The position numbers and the translations under genes are program-made. The notes under the pieces were generated by a model. That model made no database searches and was not told the DNA's origin. It was given only the letters and a program-made list of their open reading frames with translations. This document shows, piece by piece, positions 9,138 through 17,859 of a DNA stretch of 64,000 nucleotides (position 1 is its first letter; every line of letters begins with the position of its first letter). The stretch is from Corynebacterium sp. BD556 (GTDB lineage: Bacteria; Actinomycetota; Actinomycetes; Mycobacteriales; Mycobacteriaceae), in the NCBI RefSeq assembly GCF_038452275.1, contig NZ_CP141643.1, positions 1,302,001 through 1,366,000 on the forward strand, read 5' to 3'.

Positions 9138-11813
9138 TTAAGAGGTCCTTCTGCGCGTCGCCCGACGCCGCCCGCGCCCACCGCGCTTCGGCTCGTCTGT
9201 CTGCGGGGTTTCTTTCTCCACCACAGGCTTCTTCACAGGTTGCTGGGGCTCGGGTTGCGGGTTGCTGGTCCGGCGTCGCACGGCGCGGCGGCGGCCACGA
9301 CCGTTCCTCGGCGGCGCGACACCTTCGCGCGCAGCATCAGCCTGCTCCTGCTCGGGCTTTTGCTCAGGCTTTTGCTCGGGCGCTGTGGTGAAATCCTCCG
9401 GCGTCGGGGCGTGGTCGGAGCGCGAATTGCCGCGAGTGCGTCGTTTCCGGCGCGGGGAAGCATCGAACTCTGCTTTGGCCTGCTCGAAGGTTTTCTCCGA
9501 AGTTACTTCTGCGGGCTTGTCCGCGACGTTGTCTTCGCTCACCCCTCCACGGCCGCGTCCTGCCCCGCGACGGCCGCGGCGGCGTCCGCCTGACGGGCGT
9601 TGCCTATCGGAACCCGACTCAGCTCCAGCGCCAGTGCCGGTTTCTTCGCCGATGACGGAGTTAGCCAGCTCTTCAAGCGCTTGCTCATCAAGGGCGATGT
9701 CGCGGGAGGACTCCTCCTTGCGGTTGCGCATCACCTCGGCCGCCGGGTGCGATTCGGGTTTGCGGCCCGGGCTTCGGCGCGAAGCTTTGCCGCGTTCTTC
9801 GGGCTGTTCGGCTTCCACTGGGTCGTCGCTTAAAATGAGGCCGCGCCCCTCACAGCACTGGCACGGGGTGGAGAAGGTTTCAAGCAGTCCGGTGCCTAAG
9901 CGCTTGCGTGTCATCTGCACCAGGCCCAGCGAGGTAACTTCCGACACTTGGTGGCGGGTGCGGTCGCGACCTAGCGCTTCTTTCAGGCGGCGAAGCACCA
10001 GTTCCTGGTTTTCGGGCAGAATCATGTCGATAAAGTCGACGATGATCATTCCTCCAATGTCACGCAGGCGCATCTGACGGACGATTTCTTCGGCCGCCTC
10101 AAGGTTGTTGCGTGTGACCGTTTCCTCCAGGGAGCCGCCGGAGCCGGTGAATTTACCGGTATTGACGTCAATGACGGTCATGGCTTCTGTTTTCTCGATG
10201 ATCAGGGTTCCGCCGGAAGGCAACCAGACCGTGCGCGAAAGCGCTTTTTGGATCTGCTCGTCAACACGGTAGGTATGGAAGGCGTCCTGGCCGTCATGCT
10301 CGGAGGCGTCGTAGCGCACGAGCCTGTCCTCCAGGTCGGGGGCAACAGAGGATATGTAGGCGTGCACTACGTTCCACGGGCGCTTTCCGTCGACGACTAA
10401 TGAGGTGAAGTCGTCATTGAAAAGGTCGCGCACGACTTTAACCAACATGTTTGGTTCTTCGTAGAGCGTGACTGGTTTTGCGCCCTTGGAGCGCTTTTCC
10501 TTTTCTGCTTGCTCTTGAATGGATTCCCATTGGGTGTGCAGGCGGTTGACGTCAGCCGCGATGGCTTCTTCGGGCACACCTTCGGCTGCGGTGCGGATGA
10601 TGGTGCCGCCCTTGCCGGGTACCACCTTGGTCAAGATTTCTTTGAGCCGTTTGCGTTCGGGGGCGGGCAGTTTCCGGGAAATGCCCGCGCTGCGCCCGCC
10701 TGGGACGTAGACGAGGTAGCGGCCGGCCAGGGAGATCTGTGTTGTCAGGCGTGCGCCTTTGTGCCCGACCGGGTCCTTGCTTACTTGCACGACGACTTGA
10801 TCGCCGGACTTTAGCGCTTGTTCGATGCGGCGTGAACGTCCACCTAATCCGGCGGCTTTCCAGTCCACTTCACCGGCGTAAAGCACGCCGTTTCGTCCCT
10901 GCCCGATGTCAATGAAAGCAGCTTCCATGCTCGGCAGCACGTTTTGCACGCGCCCGAGGTAGATGTTGCCAATCATCGAGGCGTTGTGTTCGGATGTGAC
11001 GAAATGTTCGACTAGCAGGCCGTCCTCCAGCACACCCACTTGGGTGATGCGGCCGGGCCCGTCGTGGCGGTCGCGTTCGCGCACGACCATGGTGCGTTCG
11101 ACGGATTCGCGGCGGGCAAGGAACTCAGCTTGAGAGACGATGCGGTTTCGCTTGCGGCCTTCCTCGCGGCGTTCAGTCCGGCGGCGGCGCTGCGCTTCGA
11201 GGCGGACCGAACCTTGGATGCCTTTCGGTTCCTCGATTGCTTCGACCTCGTCGGAGGTTTGCTTGTCGACGCCTTCTTGCTCCGCGTCTTTCGGCCCGTC
11301 GGCTTTCCGGCTGGCGCGGCGGCGCTGCGGGCGATCTGGGGCTTTAAACACGGGGGTGTGTACGAAAGCGCCTCCGGTTTCGGGCGCGGGGGTGATTTCC
11401 GGTTCGGTGGGCTCACCGTCGGCTTCGACGATGGCTGTGACGAAATCTATGTCTTCGTCGGCGGAATCTTCCGATCCGAGCGTTGCATCGACTTTTTCTT
11501 CAATTTGGTGGATTTCGTTTTCCACGTCCTTGCGCACCCGTTGGCGAATCTTCTCCTCGCTTTCGCCCGCGCTATCGACGCTGCTGGCGGAAGGTGTCGA
11601 CAGGGCGTCGAGAAGCTGCTCAACCTCAGCCTTCGTCAACGTCGACTGCGCTACCTTGACCAAGCCAAGCTCGTTGAGGGCAACAACAAGTTCCTTCGAT
11701 GTCACGCCGATCTGCTTGGCCAGGTGGAACACGCGGGTTTTTTCTCCCAGCGTGCTTCGGTCGAAGGACTGCGCTGCTTGTGAAATTTTGCTGGACTGTC
11801 CGCTCTTTGCCAC
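9138..11813 (-). CDS. rne: Ribonuclease E/G with N-terminal IF2_N-like segment
   Basis: RNase E cuts single-stranded AU-rich RNA and drives rRNA processing and mRNA turnover. From the GTG at 11813 the protein has 891 residues: a segment at about 24-72 (TRVFHLAKQIGVTSKELVVALNELGL) that resembles the IF2_N domain of translation initiation factor 2, a charged linker, an S1 domain at about 280-355, the catalytic core with DVNTGKF and VDFIDM acidic sites, the zinc-link cysteines in CQCC, and a long Arg/Glu/Pro-rich disordered tail ending in RRRATRRRTS. The GTG has AGGAGAG 6 nt upstream; an earlier in-frame ATG (11951) has no support. Confidence 0.94.
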   Translation of the reverse strand: MAKSGQSSKISQAAQSFDRSTLGEKTRVFHLAKQIGVTSKELVVALNELGLVKVAQSTLTKAEVEQLLDALSTPSASSVDSAGESEEKIRQRVRKDVENEIHQIEEKVDATLGSEDSADEDIDFVTAIVEADGEPTEPEITPAPETGGAFVHTPVFKAPDRPQRRRASRKADGPKDAEQEGVDKQTSDEVEAIEEPKGIQGSVRLEAQRRRRTERREEGRKRNRIVSQAEFLARRESVERTMVVRERDRHDGPGRITQVGVLEDGLLVEHFVTSEHNASMIGNIYLGRVQNVLPSMEAAFIDIGQGRNGVLYAGEVDWKAAGLGGRSRRIEQALKSGDQVVVQVSKDPVGHKGARLTTQISLAGRYLVYVPGGRSAGISRKLPAPERKRLKEILTKVVPGKGGTIIRTAAEGVPEEAIAADVNRLHTQWESIQEQAEKEKRSKGAKPVTLYEEPNMLVKVVRDLFNDDFTSLVVDGKRPWNVVHAYISSVAPDLEDRLVRYDASEHDGQDAFHTYRVDEQIQKALSRTVWLPSGGTLIIEKTEAMTVIDVNTGKFTGSGGSLEETVTRNNLEAAEEIVRQMRLRDIGGMIIVDFIDMILPENQELVLRRLKEALGRDRTRHQVSEVTSLGLVQMTRKRLGTGLLETFSTPCQCCEGRGLILSDDPVEAEQPEERGKASRRSPGRKPESHPAAEVMRNRKEESSRDIALDEQALEELANSVIGEETGTGAGAESGSDRQRPSGGRRRGRRGAGRGRGGVSEDNVADKPAEVTSEKTFEQAKAEFDASPRRKRRTRGNSRSDHAPTPEDFTTAPEQKPEQKPEQEQADAAREGVAPPRNGRGRRRAVRRRTSNPQPEPQQPVKKPVVEKETPQTDEPKRGGRGRRRATRRRTS

Positions 11814-12036
11814 GAACTCTCTCCTGTTGTGTTTCCTGGTGCTATGAGACACCGGGCGCTGGCGAGCCCATGCTCGCCGCCGCCGCGCGGTGCCCCGCAC
11901 CACCGGGGCGATTTTTTTCCAAAGCTTGTCAACACTGAGCCCGCACGCCACCGGATGTGGCGGCGCGGGCGGTGTTTGTTCCCCCTATTCTGGCACAGGA
12001 GCTACAGACACGCCGCGCAGGAGTCCCCTAGAGCAG
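11814..12036 (-). promoter_or_regulatory. Structured leader and promoter region of rne
   Basis: The 223 bp between the TetR stop and rne hold a strong GC-rich hairpin at 11939-11970 (GCCCGC and CGCCAC arms), a TTGACA-like box at 11927-11932, and a second GC-rich hairpin near 11886-11909. The first hairpin lacks a U-run, so it is not a classical terminator. A structured 5' leader would fit RNase E autoregulation as known in E. coli, but here that is only inference. Confidence 0.4.
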
Positions 12037-12606
12037 CTAGCTGATGACGTCGATGACGGCTTCTTGGGCGGCGTGGCTGGCGCTGTCGCCGAAGCTGGAG
12101 CTAAGAATTGAAGCCGCGGTGACGGCCTCGATGATGCGGCGGGCGTTGGCCGATTCGCGGTCGGCTTTGCGCAAGAGCACATCGACAAGCGCGACGAACT
12201 GGGTGAGCTGGTTGTCGGGTGAGTCACTGCCGATTTGCTCGCGCGCAACGTCGACCGTCGCCAGGATGTAGCCTTTGAGGTCGTTGAGGTAGCCGAGGCA
12301 CGCGGCCTCCACAATGATCTCCGCTAGCTGCTCCACCGTGGTATCAGGGCCAACGTCCGCCGCGCGTTGACGGATCAACTCGGCGCAACGCACCTGAATA
12401 CTGTCGAGGCACACCCGGATCAGGTTCTCCCTACTGGTGTAGTAGTAGCCGATTGAACCGACGGGCACGCCGGCTTCGGCAGCTACTTGGCGGTGTGTGA
12501 CCTTGTTTAATCCCCCGGAGATCATGAGGTCGGTTGCCGCCTCAAGTATCGCTTTCTTCTTGCTTGCTGCGCGAGCTTGCTCGGCACCTCGAACCACTGT
12601 GCTCAT
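12037..12606 (-). CDS. TetR-family transcriptional regulator
   Basis: A 189-residue TetR-type repressor. The N-terminal helix-turn-helix runs over residues about 18-65 (AILEAATDLMISGGLNKVTHRQVAAEAGVPVGSIGYYYTSRENLI), with the typical GSIGYYY recognition helix; the rest is a helical ligand domain that I cannot assign. The gene sits between phoD and rne, not in the conserved mycobacterial order, so it probably arrived with phoD or the nearby fatty-acid island. A palindrome in its own upstream region (12637-12657) suggests autoregulation. Its ligand and targets are unknown. Confidence 0.85.
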   Translation of the reverse strand: MSTVVRGAEQARAASKKKAILEAATDLMISGGLNKVTHRQVAAEAGVPVGSIGYYYTSRENLIRVCLDSIQVRCAELIRQRAADVGPDTTVEQLAEIIVEAACLGYLNDLKGYILATVDVAREQIGSDSPDNQLTQFVALVDVLLRKADRESANARRIIEAVTAASILSSSFGDSASHAAQEAVIDVIS

Positions 12607-12636
12607 CTCCGTTCCGGACTAAACGTATTCACCTCA

Positions 12637-12657
12637 ATTTATAACCGTGGGATAAAT
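12637..12657. promoter_or_regulatory. Candidate TetR operator
   Basis: ATTTAT and ATAAAT arms separated by 9 bp lie about 31 bp before the TetR start, in an AT-rich segment between phoD and the TetR gene. A second pair, CGTATT (12624-12629) and AATACG (12658-12663), brackets it. The size suits a TetR dimer site. Confidence 0.35.
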
Positions 12658-12676
12658 AATACGAATCTTCGAGCGT

Positions 12677-14317
12677 TTAGGCGACAAAGCCCACACCAAC
12701 ACGCCATTTCATGGTCTGCGCCAGACGCACCGGTGCATCCTGTTGCTCCACATCGGCGACGCGGTAAAACTCCATGCCGACTTCCTCCGGGCGAATCCGC
12801 GCGACCGCGTAGCCATGAGAGTCGAAGTCGAGGTGCTTCACCCACGGGTTGAGCTGACGTATCATCCCCTCCGCCAGGAGACTTACGGGATTATCCTCAG
12901 GCACGTAGACCTTCGTAAACGTCGTCACCCACTCATCGACATTAGCCGCGGTGATCGACGCCGTGACAAGCTCACAGCCGATCTCGGTGCCGTTGTGAAC
13001 CACCGCGTTAGCCCACTCACTGTGAATATCGCCGGTGAGGAAAAGAACGTTAGCATCGTCGGCGGCGAGGACGTCGAAAAGCTTCGCGCGTGCCGACGCA
13101 TACCCGTCCCACTGATCCGGATTCAACGGCAACCCCGACACCAACCCGGAGAACTTACCTAGCATCTGGTTCGCCAGCGCCGCCTCCGCGCTGTTTTCGG
13201 GGAGCCTCCCCAGCACCATGGGCGAAACCATGACTGAATTGCCCATCACGTTCCACTTCGTTGTGCTGGCGCGCACCGTGCCCGCCAGCCACTCCATCTG
13301 CTCGTTGCCCAGCATCGTGCGGCCCTCATCGTAAGCGTTGATCCGCTCCGGCTGCTTGTCACGGTAGGTACGCAGGTCCAACATGCTGAGGTTAACGAGG
13401 TTGCCAAACTGCAAACTGCGGTAAATGTGACCGCCTTCCGAGGGCCTCGTCGCGCGCACCGGCAACCACTCAAAATAGGCTTGCTGCCCAGCGCGACGGC
13501 GGGCAGCGAAGTCGCCCTCGACACCTTCCGTGTGGTTTTCCGCCCCGGCAAGCCACGTGTCATTGGCCACCTCATGGTCATCCCACACCACGATCCACGG
13601 CGCGGAGGCGTGCGCCCGCTGCAGGTTCGGATCCTGCTTATAACGGCCGTGCCGGGTGCGGTAGTCCGCGAGGGTGATCGTCTCATGCAGCGGGGCATGA
13701 GGACGCGATACCCCGCGCTTGCCCGCAAATCCGGCGGTGGCGTACTCGTAGATATAGTCCCCGAGGAAAACGACAGCATCCAACTCATCGCGCTCTGCCC
13801 GTTCAGCCATATCACGGAAGGCCGAAAACCAACCGCACTCCCAGTTGGCGCAGGAGGCCACGGCGAAGGACAACTGCTGCACATCTGCGTCGTAGGCAGG
13901 AGCTGTTTTTGTTCTGCCCACCGGCGAGAATTCATCCCCGCGAGCGAAGCGGTAGTAATAGATAGTTCCTGGTGTAAGCCCGTGCGGATCCACATGAATG
14001 GTGTGGTCGCTAGCGGCGCTGGCCGTGGCGGTGCCGGACCTGACCACGCGGGCGAAGTCCCGGTCGGTGGCCACCTCCCAGCGCACCAAGACATCCTCTC
14101 CGAGGCCAGAGCCAGGAACAGCCTCGGGGCTGGGGGTCACGCGGGTCCACAAAATAACAGAATCTGGGGTGGGGTCGCCGGAGGCAACACCGTGCATGAA
14201 GGTGGAATAACCCGGTTGGGCCTGGACACGAGCCTGGGACACCGCGGCGCTGGCGGCGAGGACCCCTGAACCGAGGAGGAAGCGGCGGCGAGACGTGGAG
14301 AGAAGTTGTTTGATCAT
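12677..14317 (-). CDS. phoD: PhoD-like alkaline phosphatase, Tat-exported
   Basis: A 546-residue PhoD-type phosphodiesterase/phosphatase that frees phosphate from esters or wall teichoic-acid-like polymers outside the cell. The Tat signal SRRRFLLG is followed by a hydrophobic stretch and AQA. Metal-site motifs are all visible: FAVASCANWECGWF, VVFLGDYIYEY (bimetal aspartate and tyrosine), WDDHEVANDTW and FLTGDIHSEWANA. I chose the ATG at 14317, which places the twin-arginine motif about nine residues in; an upstream ATG (14380) adds 21 basic residues. It lies downstream of ndk, separated by a terminator, so it is expressed independently. Confidence 0.92.
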   Translation of the reverse strand: MIKQLLSTSRRRFLLGSGVLAASAAVSQARVQAQPGYSTFMHGVASGDPTPDSVILWTRVTPSPEAVPGSGLGEDVLVRWEVATDRDFARVVRSGTATASAASDHTIHVDPHGLTPGTIYYYRFARGDEFSPVGRTKTAPAYDADVQQLSFAVASCANWECGWFSAFRDMAERAERDELDAVVFLGDYIYEYATAGFAGKRGVSRPHAPLHETITLADYRTRHGRYKQDPNLQRAHASAPWIVVWDDHEVANDTWLAGAENHTEGVEGDFAARRRAGQQAYFEWLPVRATRPSEGGHIYRSLQFGNLVNLSMLDLRTYRDKQPERINAYDEGRTMLGNEQMEWLAGTVRASTTKWNVMGNSVMVSPMVLGRLPENSAEAALANQMLGKFSGLVSGLPLNPDQWDGYASARAKLFDVLAADDANVLFLTGDIHSEWANAVVHNGTEIGCELVTASITAANVDEWVTTFTKVYVPEDNPVSLLAEGMIRQLNPWVKHLDFDSHGYAVARIRPEEVGMEFYRVADVEQQDAPVRLAQTMKWRVGVGFVA

Positions 14318-14398
14318 GGTAATGAATCTCGCCCTGAAAGCAGGCTCGCGCAACCGATGCAAACACCTCTTAACGTGCAAGTAACCGCCCGTTAACCC

Positions 14399-14431
14399 AA
14401 AAACCGCCCTGCCGGAGGATCCGGCGGGCGG
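14399..14431 (-). terminator. Rho-independent terminator of ndk
   Basis: On the minus strand a GC stem (CCGCCCGCCGG against CCGGCAGGGCGG, one bulged base) is followed by five U residues. It lies 15 nt past the ndk stop codon. Confidence 0.85.
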
Positions 14432-14445
14432 CTGGGGAGGGATTC

Positions 14446-14856
14446 CTACTTATTGGGGAACCAAATGGCAATCTCGCGCTCAGCGGACTCCGCGGAGTCG
14501 GAGCCGTGGACGACATTTTCACCAACAGTCAGGGCGAAGTCGCCGCGGATGGTGCCCGGGGTGGCCTTTTCCACCGGGTGAGTGCCGCCAGCGAGCTGGC
14601 GCCACGCGGCGATAGCCGACTCTCCCTCGATGATGCCCGCCACCAGCGGGGCGGAAGTAATGAAGTCCACCAGTTCACCGAAAAACGGCTTGTCCTTGTG
14701 CTCCTCATAGTGCTTCTCAGCGGTTGCGCGGTCCGCGGTACGCAGATCCAGCTCCACCAGTTTGAGCCCCTTGCGTTCAATGCGGGCGATGATGTCGCCG
14801 ACATGGCCGTTGGCCACACCGTCCGGCTTAATCAAAATGAGTGTGCGTTCAGTCAT
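14446..14856 (-). CDS. ndk: Nucleoside diphosphate kinase
   Basis: Ndk equilibrates nucleoside di- and triphosphates by a phospho-histidine intermediate. The 136-residue protein has the full signature: start [26 protein letters not shown]-type beta strand, GTIRGDF, and the catalytic histidine in [14 protein letters not shown] precedes the ATG. In M. tuberculosis ndk lies directly after the DUF4233 gene (Rv2446c); here about 9.7 kb of fatty-acid genes separate them. Confidence 0.98.
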   Translation of the reverse strand: MTERTLILIKPDGVANGHVGDIIARIERKGLKLVELDLRTADRATAEKHYEEHKDKPFFGELVDFITSAPLVAGIIEGESAIAAWRQLAGGTHPVEKATPGTIRGDFALTVGENVVHGSDSAESAEREIAIWFPNK

Positions 14857-14915
14857 AACTCCCCAGGATAGCGGAAGGTGCGCCCCCTACGAGACACCGC
14901 CGCTGAATAAAAAAA

Positions 14916-14931
14916 CTTAAGTTTGCTTAAG
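14916..14931. promoter_or_regulatory. CTTAAG-N4-CTTAAG palindrome between ndk and the ligase gene
   Basis: Two CTTAAG hexamers, each self-complementary, are spaced by TTTG, so the whole 16-bp site is also an inverted repeat. It lies in the 158-bp divergent region between ndk and the acyl-CoA ligase gene, about 84 bp before the ligase start, in a position suited to an operator. Confidence 0.4.
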
Positions 14932-14984
14932 AAAATCATCCGCTAAAGGCTCTGCCCGGGTAGTATCTCCCCCCGTACGCAAAC

Positions 14985-15000
14985 TGTCATCTAGATCACT
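14985..15000. promoter_or_regulatory. GlxR (CRP-like) type site before the acyl-CoA ligase gene
   Basis: TGTCATCTAGATCACT matches the corynebacterial GlxR consensus TGTGA-NNTANN-TCACA at eight of ten arm positions and has the central TA. It ends 14 bp before the GTG start, where bound regulator would block transcription or translation initiation. Binding is inferred from consensus only. Confidence 0.45.
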
Positions 15001-15014
15001 TCATGGAGGACAAC

Positions 15015-16535
15015 GTGTCTAACAACACAGTCGAGACTCACCGCGGCCCCTACCCGACGCTCTCCTACCCTGAAACAGACATCTACAGCTTAATTTTCGG
15101 GGAGCTAAACGAGCACGACGCGCAGCTTTTGGCCATCACCGAGCTCACCACTGACAACTCGGTGACCTACGCGGAGCTCAAGGCCATGGCCGAGGCAATC
15201 GCCGGCGAGTTGAGCGCCCGCGGAATCGGTGCCGGCGATGTTGTCACCCTCCAGATCCCCAACTCCATCAATTTCGCCGCCGCCCTTCTGGGCATCCTGC
15301 GCATCGGCGCAATCTGCAACCCGGTCGGCATGCTGATGAACCAGGCGGACGTCGCGCACATCCTTGAAGCCTCCGAGTCCAAACTGTTCATCGGCCCGAC
15401 GAACATGGAGCAGGTCCCACAGATCTTCTCCATGGAGCTTGAAGCCATCGCGCGGCGCAACCGCACAGCCCCCGATATCGCGGTCGATGTTGACTCCGTC
15501 GCCGCGATCCCCTTCTCCTCGGGAACAACCGGGCTTCCCAAGGGCGTGCAGCTCACCCACCGCAACCTCGTGTCCAACATGTTGCAAACCAACTACATGA
15601 TGGAGCGAAACGGCATCACCCCCACCACCCCCACCTTGACCGTTTTGCCCTTTTCCCACATTTACGGCTTCACGGTGCTCCTGCTCACTCCGCTGATGAA
15701 CCGGCAGCACCTGTTCACCCTGCCCAAGTTCGACATGCAGCAGTTCCTGCGCGCACATAAGGACCACGACATCGCGATGACCTTCATCGCTCCGCCGATG
15801 GCTGTCGCCCTGGCCAAAGACGAAACCATCGACCCGGAGTGGTTCGCGGCATCTCGTCTCATCCTCTGCGGCGCAGCTCCGATCGACGCCGACACGACCC
15901 GACATGTGGAAAACCGCTACGGCACCAAACTCATCCAGGCTTGGGGGATGACCGAGGCCTCGCCGGTGGTGACTATGAACATTCACGGCGAGACGGGGAT
16001 TGAAAGCGTCGGCATGCCCGTGCCTGACAGTGAGATTCGCGTTGTCGCCCTCGAGACGACCGACGACGTGGCGCGTGGCGAGCAGGGCGAGATCTTGGTT
16101 CGCGGGCCGCAGGTGATGAAGGGCTACCTCAACAACGACAAGGCGAATGCGGAAATTTTCGTCGATGGCTGGATGCGCACGGGCGATATTGGATACATCG
16201 ACGACACTGGCGGCCTTCGTATCGTGGATCGCGCCAAGGAAGTAATTAAGTACAAGGGCTACCAGGTCGCCCCCGCCGAGCTTGAGGCCCTCCTCCTCGG
16301 CCACCCCGAGGTCAAAGATGTCGGAGTGGTGGGCGCAGACCAGGGCGGTCTAGAAATCCCGCACGCCTTCGTGGTCAAACGCGATGGCGCTTCCGTTAGT
16401 GAAGATGAGCTGACCGAGTGGGTCGCAGAGCGTGTCACCCCCTACAAGAAGATCCGTGCCGTCACCTTCATCGGTGAGGTGCCGCGGAACCCAAGCGGAA
16501 AAATCCTGCGGCGCGAGCTTCGGGCCAGAACTTAA
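15015..16535 (+). CDS. Acyl-CoA synthetase (AMP-forming, 4-coumarate-CoA-ligase-like)
   Basis: Activates a carboxylic acid to its CoA thioester using ATP. The 506-residue ANL-superfamily enzyme has the P-loop-like SSGTTGLPKGVQLTH (about residue 167), the adenine-binding YGTKLIQAWGMTEASP, the hinge/ATP motif GWMRTGDIGYIDDTGGLRIVDRAKEVIKYKG, and the catalytic lysine in NPSGKILRRELR near the C-terminus. I chose the GTG because GGAGG lies 5 nt upstream; the in-frame ATG at 15003 overlaps that ribosome site. It heads the plus-strand half of the beta-oxidation island and is followed, after 109 bp, by three dehydrogenases. The chain length or ring nature of the substrate is not readable. Confidence 0.9.
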   Translation: MSNNTVETHRGPYPTLSYPETDIYSLIFGELNEHDAQLLAITELTTDNSVTYAELKAMAEAIAGELSARGIGAGDVVTLQIPNSINFAAALLGILRIGAICNPVGMLMNQADVAHILEASESKLFIGPTNMEQVPQIFSMELEAIARRNRTAPDIAVDVDSVAAIPFSSGTTGLPKGVQLTHRNLVSNMLQTNYMMERNGITPTTPTLTVLPFSHIYGFTVLLLTPLMNRQHLFTLPKFDMQQFLRAHKDHDIAMTFIAPPMAVALAKDETIDPEWFAASRLILCGAAPIDADTTRHVENRYGTKLIQAWGMTEASPVVTMNIHGETGIESVGMPVPDSEIRVVALETTDDVARGEQGEILVRGPQVMKGYLNNDKANAEIFVDGWMRTGDIGYIDDTGGLRIVDRAKEVIKYKGYQVAPAELEALLLGHPEVKDVGVVGADQGGLEIPHAFVVKRDGASVSEDELTEWVAERVTPYKKIRAVTFIGEVPRNPSGKILRRELRART

Positions 16536-16644
16536 AGATCTACAGGCCGAAAGTCCTAAAGGTACGCCCCCGTTGCATTAGAGTGAGATGCGAGTCACAA
16601 TCGGCTGACTTCTTGCTCACGACAACAGATAGGACACCTACGTC

Positions 16645-17850
16645 ATGCACCCCAACGAACCGTTCCGGCAGTTCCAAGGCATCCCGCTTGATGCACGCAC
16701 CGACTACTACCAGGTCTTCGCCGATGTAGACGGCGCAGATCTCGAATGGTGGAAGAAAACCCGCGAGTTCTGCGAGTGGGCCCGCCCGAGAGTTAACCAG
16801 GCTTGGGAAAACGCCGAGTACGACATCGAAATGGTCGAGGAAGCCTCTCGGCGCGGCCTGATCCGCGATGGCATTGACATCCCGGGGGAAGATCCCATGA
16901 GCATCCGCGCCCGCCGCCTCATCGGCTTCGAGCTCGCCCGCCTGGACGCTTCGACCGCCACTGCCCAAGGCGTGCAGGCGGGATTGGCCATGCGCTCCAT
17001 TGAGATGTTGGGAAGTGAGGAGCAAAAAGAGAAGTACCTCGCCGCCATGGCAAGGATGGAAATCCGCGGCGCCTTCGCGCTGACGGAACCCGACCACGGC
17101 TCCGACTCAATCGCCTTGGAAACCAGCGCGGTGCGCGACGGCGACGAGTGGGTCATCAACGGTGAAAAGAAGTGGATCGGCCACGGCTCCGTCGGACACA
17201 TCACCGTTGTCTACGCCCGCATGGACGACGGCAATGTCGGCGCCTTCATCGTCGACCAGGACGCTGCGGGATACAACGCCGAAACCATCACCGGCAAAGC
17301 GGCGCTGCGTGGCATCCCACAGGCGCACATCCGACTCAACGAGGTCCGCGTCAGCGAAGATCGTCGCCTCCCAGGCTGCAGAAGCTTCCGCGATGCGGCG
17401 AAGGTGCTCATGGGCACTCGCATTGGTGTGGCCTGGAGCAGCTTCGGCGTGGCCGTCGACTGCTACGAAACAGCCCTGAAGTACGCCTCCGAACGCATCC
17501 AGTTCGGCCGACCCCTGATCAAAAACCAGGTGATCCAGCAGCGCCTGGCGGACATGCTCATGGATGTCACCACCCTCGCCCTGTACTGCAAGCGTCTCCT
17601 TGAGCTCGAGGAGGAAGGCACCGTCACCGAGCAGCAGGCCGCCTTGGCCAAGGTCACCAGCACTCGCGCTGCACGCCGCGTGGCAGCTAACGCCCGCGAC
17701 ATGCTGGGTGGGGTGGGTATTTTACTGGAAAACAACGTTATGCGCCACATGGCCGACATTGAGACGCTGCACACCTACGAAGGCACCGACACTATGCAGT
17801 CGCTCATCGTGGGTAAGTCCATCACCGGCGTCAGCGCCTTCACCGGCTAG
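16645..17850 (+). CDS. Acyl-CoA dehydrogenase, copy 1
   Basis: FAD-dependent dehydrogenase of the first beta-oxidation step. In 401 residues it has the FAD/substrate motif GAFALTEPDHGSDS, NGEKKWIGHGSVGHI, the RIQFGRPLIKNQVIQQRLADM helix, and the C-terminal block LHTYEGTDTMQSLIVGKSITGVSAF where the glutamate of YEGT is the expected catalytic base. The spacing and wording of that last block resemble glutaryl-CoA dehydrogenase more than medium-chain enzymes. It is the first of three adjacent paralogues that share an unusual N-terminus (DYYxVFxDVDGxDLEWW). The stop is 9 bp from copy 2. Electrons would pass to EtfBA encoded elsewhere in this window. Confidence 0.92.
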   Translation: MHPNEPFRQFQGIPLDARTDYYQVFADVDGADLEWWKKTREFCEWARPRVNQAWENAEYDIEMVEEASRRGLIRDGIDIPGEDPMSIRARRLIGFELARLDASTATAQGVQAGLAMRSIEMLGSEEQKEKYLAAMARMEIRGAFALTEPDHGSDSIALETSAVRDGDEWVINGEKKWIGHGSVGHITVVYARMDDGNVGAFIVDQDAAGYNAETITGKAALRGIPQAHIRLNEVRVSEDRRLPGCRSFRDAAKVLMGTRIGVAWSSFGVAVDCYETALKYASERIQFGRPLIKNQVIQQRLADMLMDVTTLALYCKRLLELEEEGTVTEQQAALAKVTSTRAARRVAANARDMLGGVGILLENNVMRHMADIETLHTYEGTDTMQSLIVGKSITGVSAFTG

Positions 17851-17859
17851 GAGTCGCGC

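Noticed and set aside
11939-11970. GC-rich hairpin upstream of rne as a terminator of the TetR gene
   Set aside because: No U-run follows on the minus strand, so intrinsic termination is not supported.
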